A DNA stretch of 64,000 bases, from the NCBI GenBank assembly GCA_903895725.1, contig CAITUV010000064.1, positions 1-64,000 on the forward strand, in the 5' to 3' direction. Below the pieces are notes generated by a model that worked only from the letters and a program-made list of their open reading frames with translations, made no database searches and was not told the DNA's origin. Source of the DNA: an uncultured Myxococcales bacterium. Its GTDB lineage: Bacteria > Myxococcota_A > UBA9042 > CAIXZC01. Shown here in pieces: positions 62,250-64,000 of the stretch (positions are counted from its first letter, which is position 1; each line of letters starts with the position of its first letter). The translations under genes and the position numbers were made by a program.

Positions 62250-62327
62250 GGGATCGGGAAGATTTGGGTCAATCGGACACTGGGAAGAATCGATGCGCTA
62301 TCGCTCTGACAAAAGGGGGGAAGCCTG

Positions 62328-64000
62328 ATGAAATCCGTCGTGGTGGCATTGGTCACGGCATTTGCCGTGCTGTCCCTGGGTGCTGCTCCGGTCGGTGCCG
62401 CCGGCCTCAACGTGGGCGGGTACATCGTCCAGGGTTCGCAGGTGGACCGGTGGTACTTCAGCATTGGCCAGACCACCTACATGGAGTTCGACGTCCGGGC
62501 GTACGAGAAGGACTGGTGCTGGGGTTGGACGTACGCGATGTTTGGAACGGGGTACGGGGATGACCGACTGGACAGTCACATCTACCTGTTCCGGGTGGAC
62601 GGGTCCTACCTGGCCAGCAACGACAACTGCAGCATCTACCCGGCCTCGGGCTCGTTCTACGAGTGTTCCAAGTTCGGGATGACTCCGAAGGGCTACGGCT
62701 CGTACGACGCTTCGCGCAGCAACTACGATTCCTACCTGGGCCTCTGGCTGCAGCCCGGGGAGTACATGCTGTCCATCGGAGCTTCCTACCTGGGAATGGC
62801 GGATGCCTGGGACGGGCTCAAGGAAAACGACTTGCGCGGGTACCAGGGCGGATACAGTCTGGGCTTCAAGGCCGGCGGCACCGTCATGCCGGTGGTGATG
62901 CCATTCCAGGAATGGCTCGACCTGAACGCCAATCATGCCCCGTTGGCGGGGAGTGCCTCGGCGTCCCCTTTGGCGGGCTCGGACACCGGCTTCGAGCTGA
63001 CCGCACAGGTTTCGGACGATGACGGCGATTCCCTGACCTGGGAATGGACACACGACCTGGCCGTGGTATGTGCCGGCGAGATCGATACCCCTGATGACGG
63101 GTCCGCACTCGCGCTTCCCGCGTGCCAGGTGGAGGGTCTGGCTCCCGGCGAGCACCTGTTCGTGCTGCAGGTTTCCGATCCCCAGGGCCTGGCCGGCGAG
63201 AGCACGGTCCAGGTGCTCGTCGTGGACGAATGCCCGGGCTTCGACGATCATCTCGACGCGGACGGCGACGGTACTGCGGACGGCTGCGACGCCTGCCCGT
63301 CGGACGTCTATGGCGACAGCGACGGCGACGGCACCTGCGACTCGTCGGATCCCTGCTATCTGGATGCGGAGAATGACTCTGACGGCGATGACCTCTGCGC
63401 CAACGTGGATCCGTGTCCTCTGGACCCGGCCAACGATGCGGACGGGGACGGCGTCTGCGCCAATCAGGATCCCTGCCCCCAGGACGCTTTCAACGATGCG
63501 GACGGGGACGGCGTCTGCGGGAATCTGGATGCGTGCCCCGGAGGCGACGACGGAGCCGACGCGGACGGAGATGGCACGGCGGACTTTTGCGACCTGTGCC
63601 CCATCGATCCCCTCAACGATGCAGACGACGACGGTCTGTGTGCCCATGAAGACCCGTGTCCACTGGACCCGGCCAACGATGTCGACGGAGACGGGCTGTG
63701 TGCGAACGACGACGCCTGCCCTCTGGATGCAGACAATGATGCTGACGGGGACGGCGTCTGCGGAGACACGGACCCCTGCCCGGTCGACTCGGCCAACGAT
63801 GCCGACGGCGATGGGCTGTGCGAGTCCAGCGACAACTGTCCGTCGGTGGCCAACACGAACCAGGCCAACATGGACGGCGACACATATGGAGATGCGTGTG
63901 AGCCGGACAATGACGAGGACGGCGTCATCGACGATTTCGACAACTGCCCTCTGGACGGGAATGCCAACCAGCTCGATTCCGATGGGGATGGGACCGGGGA
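62328..64000 (+). CDS. Secreted thrombospondin-3-like calcium-repeat protein (3' partial)
   Basis: The frame is open from an ATG at 62328, with AAAGGGGGGAAG upstream, to the end of the window (557 codons, no stop). A Sec signal (MKSVVVALVTAFAVLSLGAA) is followed by a beta domain of pre-peptidase type (about 28-190: VGGYIVQGSQVDRWYFSIGQ ... RLDSHIYLFRVDG). A short immunoglobulin-like or cadherin-like domain (about 205-300) comes next. From about 305 on there are about ten acidic units of type CPLDPANDADGDGVCANQDP, a variant of thrombospondin-3 repeats, and finally two classical DNCP repeats. It lacks a lipobox and the shared Cys-rich module, so it is a different branch from the large lipoproteins. 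Its C-terminus may hold a sorting signal beyond the window. Confidence 0.85.
   Translation, partial: MKSVVVALVTAFAVLSLGAAPVGAAGLNVGGYIVQGSQVDRWYFSIGQTTYMEFDVRAYEKDWCWGWTYAMFGTGYGDDRLDSHIYLFRVDGSYLASNDNCSIYPASGSFYECSKFGMTPKGYGSYDASRSNYDSYLGLWLQPGEYMLSIGASYLGMADAWDGLKENDLRGYQGGYSLGFKAGGTVMPVVMPFQEWLDLNANHAPLAGSASASPLAGSDTGFELTAQVSDDDGDSLTWEWTHDLAVVCAGEIDTPDDGSALALPACQVEGLAPGEHLFVLQVSDPQGLAGESTVQVLVVDECPGFDDHLDADGDGTADGCDACPSDVYGDSDGDGTCDSSDPCYLDAENDSDGDDLCANVDPCPLDPANDADGDGVCANQDPCPQDAFNDADGDGVCGNLDACPGGDDGADADGDGTADFCDLCPIDPLNDADDDGLCAHEDPCPLDPANDVDGDGLCANDDACPLDADNDADGDGVCGDTDPCPVDSANDADGDGLCESSDNCPSVANTNQANMDGDTYGDACEPDNDEDGVIDDFDNCPLDGNANQLDSDGDGTG

Larger units (their letters stand above)
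62013..62327. other. Gene-free spacer with a 33-bp repeat array and a candidate promoter
   Basis: The 315 bases between two plus-strand genes hold three 33-bp direct repeats (62025-62123) and, further on, TTGACT/TAGACA (62220-62249). The rest shows no gene or obvious structure. Confidence 0.6.

Noticed and set aside
62298..63647. 449-residue minus-strand frame at the right end
   Set aside because: Antisense of the calcium-repeat protein; Val/Ile/Arg-rich with no start signal.

Overview
This is a 64 kb high-GC bacterial window with about 40 protein genes. No tRNA, rRNA, CRISPR or recognisable insertion sequence was seen. The gene style points to Myxococcota or a close deltaproteobacterial relative. 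The signs are: a C-terminal sorting signal of MYXO-CTERM type; a zinc-finger/GYF/AgmX-like protein; a DUF4388 + DnaJ fusion; FHA proteins with zinc ribbons; about a dozen lipoproteins with acidic linkers; and several very large lipoproteins made of MopE-type and thrombospondin-3-type calcium or metal-binding repeats. The exact lineage cannot be fixed from the sequence alone. The window opens inside a tetranucleotide repeat, which may be a contig end, and closes inside a gene.

Layout. 1-3134: end of a Fis-type HTH gene, a hairpin-rich convergent spacer, a SurA/parvulin-like lipoprotein behind a consensus sigma-70 promoter, and a double-FHA protein. 3291-10038: a tight plus-strand operon miaB - DUF151 nuclease - hutU - lipoprotein - folC. 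9947-26364: all minus strand, holding a triple thioredoxin-fold lipoprotein, a P-domain secreted protein paired with a MopE-repeat lipoprotein, a complete succinate dehydrogenase operon, a glycine-rich lipoprotein, a YkgJ-type cysteine-cluster protein, a YkuD-like lipoprotein and a cupin. 26546-28591: a CARDB/MYXO-CTERM protein and a stand-alone rplC. 28673-34880: dapF with the AgmX-like protein, then ftsE-ftsX-envC-like. 34959-37836: small secreted protein, DUF4388-DnaJ protein, M74 murein endopeptidase. 37891-41877: a lepB-led minus operon with Nudix, AMMECR1, lipoprotein and outer-membrane genes. 42152-57064: a 2869-residue repeat lipoprotein, a 1353-residue lipoprotein ending in a fibrinogen-like domain, and a ZU5-like lipoprotein. 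57152-64000: a fused aspartokinase/diaminopimelate decarboxylase, an FG-GAP/ASPIC lipoprotein and a partial secreted repeat protein.

Two themes stand out. First, four lipoproteins (starts at 17180, 23279, 42152 and 55127) share one Cys-rich N-terminal module but carry different middles and C-terminal heads (basic tail, glycine-rich beta-helix twice, fibrinogen-like). This looks like a modular cell-surface family. Second, the intergenic DNA carries unusual repeats: a dispersed element with about 34-bp terminal inverted repeats built of 9-bp units, found twice and each time six bases or so after a stop codon; a 51-bp hairpin minisatellite with eight hairpins; a 33-bp array; and a hairpin cluster.

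Cell-envelope functions dominate: ftsEX-envC, MepA-like endopeptidase, dapF and the lysine/DAP fusion feed or remodel peptidoglycan, lepB and the parvulin-like lipoprotein serve export, and the large repeat lipoproteins probably decorate the surface.
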